Shown here one piece after another: positions 53,878-64,000 of a stretch of DNA of 64,000 bases. Position 1 is the stretch's first letter; each line of letters starts with the position of its first letter. The DNA comes from Colius striatus. Lineage: Eukaryota > Chordata > Aves > Coliiformes > Coliidae. Location of the stretch: positions 8,530,001 to 8,594,000 of the forward strand of contig NC_084774.1 of the NCBI RefSeq assembly GCF_028858725.1, in the 5' to 3' direction. The position numbers and the translations under genes are program-made. The notes under the pieces were generated by a model. The model was not told the DNA's origin. It saw only the letters and a list, made by a program, of their open reading frames with translations, and did no database searches.

Positions 53878-55050
53878 GTTCCCGGGCGCTGCGGCGCATG
53901 CCGGGCCGGGCCGGGCCGGGGGAGGGCTCGGCGAATCCCCGCTCCGTCCGGTTTCCCGCCCGCCCCTTCGGCGGCGGCGGCGGCGCGCGGGCGGCACGTC
54001 ACGGCGCGCCAGGGCGCACGCGCGGCCGCGCGAGGGCGATCACGTGGGCGGAAAGGGGGCGCGGCGAGGCGGCGCATGCGCGGGACGGCGCGCGCCGCAC
54101 GTGGGGCACGGCGCCGGGTTCAAGGGTTCGAAACGAAGATCCGCAACTCGCCCCCCCCGCGGCTTCTGCCCAGCGCAGCCGCGCCCCCGCCGCAAACCAG
54201 CCTTCAGCCCCTCCGCAGGTCGCGGCCAAGACGCGGCAGCTGTGTGGGAACCGGTGGTTCGGGTCAGGGCTCATCCCTGCAGCAGCATCCCCCACACACC
54301 GGCCTTGTCCTTCCTTGGGCAAGGCCCTCTCGGCACGGTTCTGCCACAGCTCAGGGGAGCACATCCTCCTCACCTGGGGTGACAAATGGGGTTCTGTCAT
54401 GCTGAGTGTTTTTATGTTACAGCACATGGAGGTTACAGACAACACAGTCCAACCTTCACAGTGTTGCAGGATAGGAAAGATGAAACACAATCTCTTTCTG
54501 GCACATGAGGCCCTGGAGAAGCACCTCATCTCCCTCCCAGCGACTCTTACAATAAGGGCACTTTCTCTTCAGTCAGTTTACCCCACACGCTCCTCACCTT
54601 GCAAAACCAACTCAGGCAGCCTGTGGCCATCAGCCCCCAACAAGAACAGCCATGGGATAGGAGCACAGAGGACTGGCAGGAGCCCAAGGACAAAGCCCTT
54701 GCTGTCCAGGTCAGGCACCTGCTGGGGACGGTGCCCCCGTGCTCACAGCTACTCCAGTGGAGCCGCACAAGCAATTCTGTGACTGCAAACAAGTCATTGC
54801 AGCCCCTGAACAGCAACACACTGAGAAACCAAAGGACTAGGTCAGCACCTCTACTCCCCCTCCATCAGGGCTGGGAGGAGGGGTTTGGGTTTTACAGCAA
54901 AAGATCCTTCTCCCAGGACATACTCTAGTCTGTGAGAGCTGTGTAAGGCTCCTCTGCACTGCTCCCCACAAGAGGCAGCCTTCCCTGTCCAAGCACACCC
55001 CCAGGGAGGCCTCTACACAGGGAACTTGCATCTAACCTCGATAAATAAAA
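53878..55050. other. TBC1D20 promoter CpG island and TBC1D20-CSNK2A1 spacer
   Basis: 53450-54250 is a CpG island without TATA box, covering the TBC1D20 start. 54250-55050 holds no supported gene. A plus-strand AATAAA (55044-55049) is back to back with the minus-strand CSNK2A1 signal and could end a divergent noncoding transcript, but no exon is supported. Confidence 0.5.
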
Positions 55051-55057
55051 CCAAATG

Positions 55058-55063
55058 TTTATT
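55058..55063 (-). terminator. CSNK2A1: CSNK2A1 poly(A) signal (AATAAA)
   Basis: AATAAA on the minus strand about 1.2 kb downstream of the stop codon (56256-56258), at the far end of an AT-rich 3'UTR (55058-56255). Confidence 0.65.
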
Positions 55064-56255
55064 TACACCAAAGAATTCCAACACTGGATCTTTCACATAT
55101 GAAGGACAAAGTATATATACACAGCAAGGGGTAGCAGGGCTGTAACAAGGGTGCTTTTCCGCTCTCAATGAGAATATTTGTCCACAATGACTGATCTACC
55201 ATCTCAGGCTAACGTCTGCTCGCTCCTTCCTCTCAGTGCATATTTACAGGACTGTGAGGTAACTGGTATTCTCACCACATGGCACGTGAGGGAGGGGATG
55301 CTGGGTGAGGCTGTGGGATGGGGCTTGGCGCAGTCTGATTTCTCCAGCTGTAAGTAGCCGCCAGCTTGTAACCTAGATAAACAATTTAAAAACAATATAC
55401 CCAATAACAACCTAATCCCAGAGCTCCAAGCCAAGCAAGGGCAGGAAGAACCCTCTGTGAGAAAGGGGCTGATGAGAGCTTGGCCTCCTCTCCAGGAGCA
55501 GCTTTCTCAGGAGGTGGCTGGGACTCCCACATCAGTAACTTCATCTTTTAAGACTAAGATTCCATGCAAGGGGTGAGTTGTTACTCTGGTTGGCTCCCAA
55601 AGAGACATGATTCAATCCAATTAGGGTTTCAGACATGATCTGCACTTACTCCTTTTAATCTCGTGCCACCTCTCTCTCTCTCTCCATACTGGAACTGTCT
55701 CCTCAGCACACCCCAGCTGAGGCAGACGCAGGACATGGCCTTACAGTGAGTGGTACTTTAAGAATCCCCCTCTCATCTGCCTCATGAAGACTTGGTTTGG
55801 GAGTCTCTGGAGAACAAATACAATCCCCCCAAGTGTGGGCTCGTGGAGGAGTAATGGTGGGAACATGAAGAGAAGAGATTTCCAGCAGGATGCAAGAGCT
55901 GGGAAATGCTGTTGATTCACCTCTGTTCTTAAATGATGAGTACTCTTTTTTGGGGAGGGAAGGGGGAGGGGGCAGGGGGGAAACTGTCCAAGAAATATTC
56001 CATCTGTAGGTATTGTCAGGGAATCCCCTGAGTTACGAAAAGTTCAAGTAAAAAAAGAAAAATCAGCCTATAATAATTTTGTATATAATGACTGAACTAC
56101 TATAAATCCACAAGCAACAGTTCAGACACGGTGCCTCCAAAGCGTTCATCCCCTCCCTTCCCCTGCCAGGCACGAGCTGCGTCCTGAGGAGAGGTAGAGG
56201 GGGAAACCTCTTCCCCACCTGACTCAGCTCAGGCCGTAGGAGACAGAGCCCATCA

Positions 56256-64000
<7,745 letters not shown>

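Noticed and set aside
53110-54405. 431-codon plus-strand frame opposite the TBC1D20 promoter
   Set aside because: Arg/Pro-rich translation of a CpG island; TBC1D20 exon 1 on the other strand explains the region.

Overview
The window is vertebrate nuclear DNA and almost certainly avian. It carries single-copy vertebrate genes with GT-AG introns that are far more compact than in mammals (HM13 spans about 10 kb). It is strongly GC-rich with many minisatellites, as on a bird microchromosome. Its interspersed repeats are CR1-type LINE 3' ends that finish in the ATTCTRTG-like terminus. A songbird is my guess only; species cannot be resolved. The gene content corresponds to human chromosome 20 (20q11.21 and 20p13), i.e. 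chicken chromosome 20-like.

Layout, left to right. 1-870: the 3' end of an unidentified plus-strand gene with AATAAA at 846. 1860-5875 (minus): a 15-exon BPI/LBP-family lipid-transfer and innate-immunity gene. 5.9-8.9 kb: no gene seen. 9113-9668 (minus): ID1, with TATA box and, 380-450 bp upstream of the ATG, a near-perfect copy of the BMP response element plus a palindromic CRE. 10.1-14.4 kb: noncoding, with enhancer-like islands and minisatellites. 14708-24581 (minus): HM13 (signal peptide peptidase), including a conserved stop-containing cassette exon. 24.8-28.0 kb: CR1 remnants and an unexplained GC-rich block. 28658-30926 (minus): REM1, an RGK GTPase. 31.1-34.5 kb: mostly empty, with a possible short unrecognised gene. 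34537-38515 (minus): a coiled-coil gene that fits C20orf96. 40723-41616 (plus): single-exon SOX12 with a 3 kb 3'UTR. 47312-53877 (minus): TBC1D20, a Rab GAP. 56256-63395 (minus): CSNK2A1, whose first 71 codons lie beyond the right edge.

The genes do not form a functional operon-like system; they are neighbours by descent. The order BPI-like, ID1, HM13, REM1 (human 20q11.21 block) followed directly by C20orf96, SOX12, TBC1D20, CSNK2A1 (human 20p13 block) shows that two blocks lying on opposite arms of human chromosome 20 are contiguous here.

Exon coordinates were worked out by hand from splice sites, reading-phase continuity and recalled human proteins. All eight gene models keep frame across every junction. 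No tRNA, rRNA, CRISPR array or LTR-type element was recognised.
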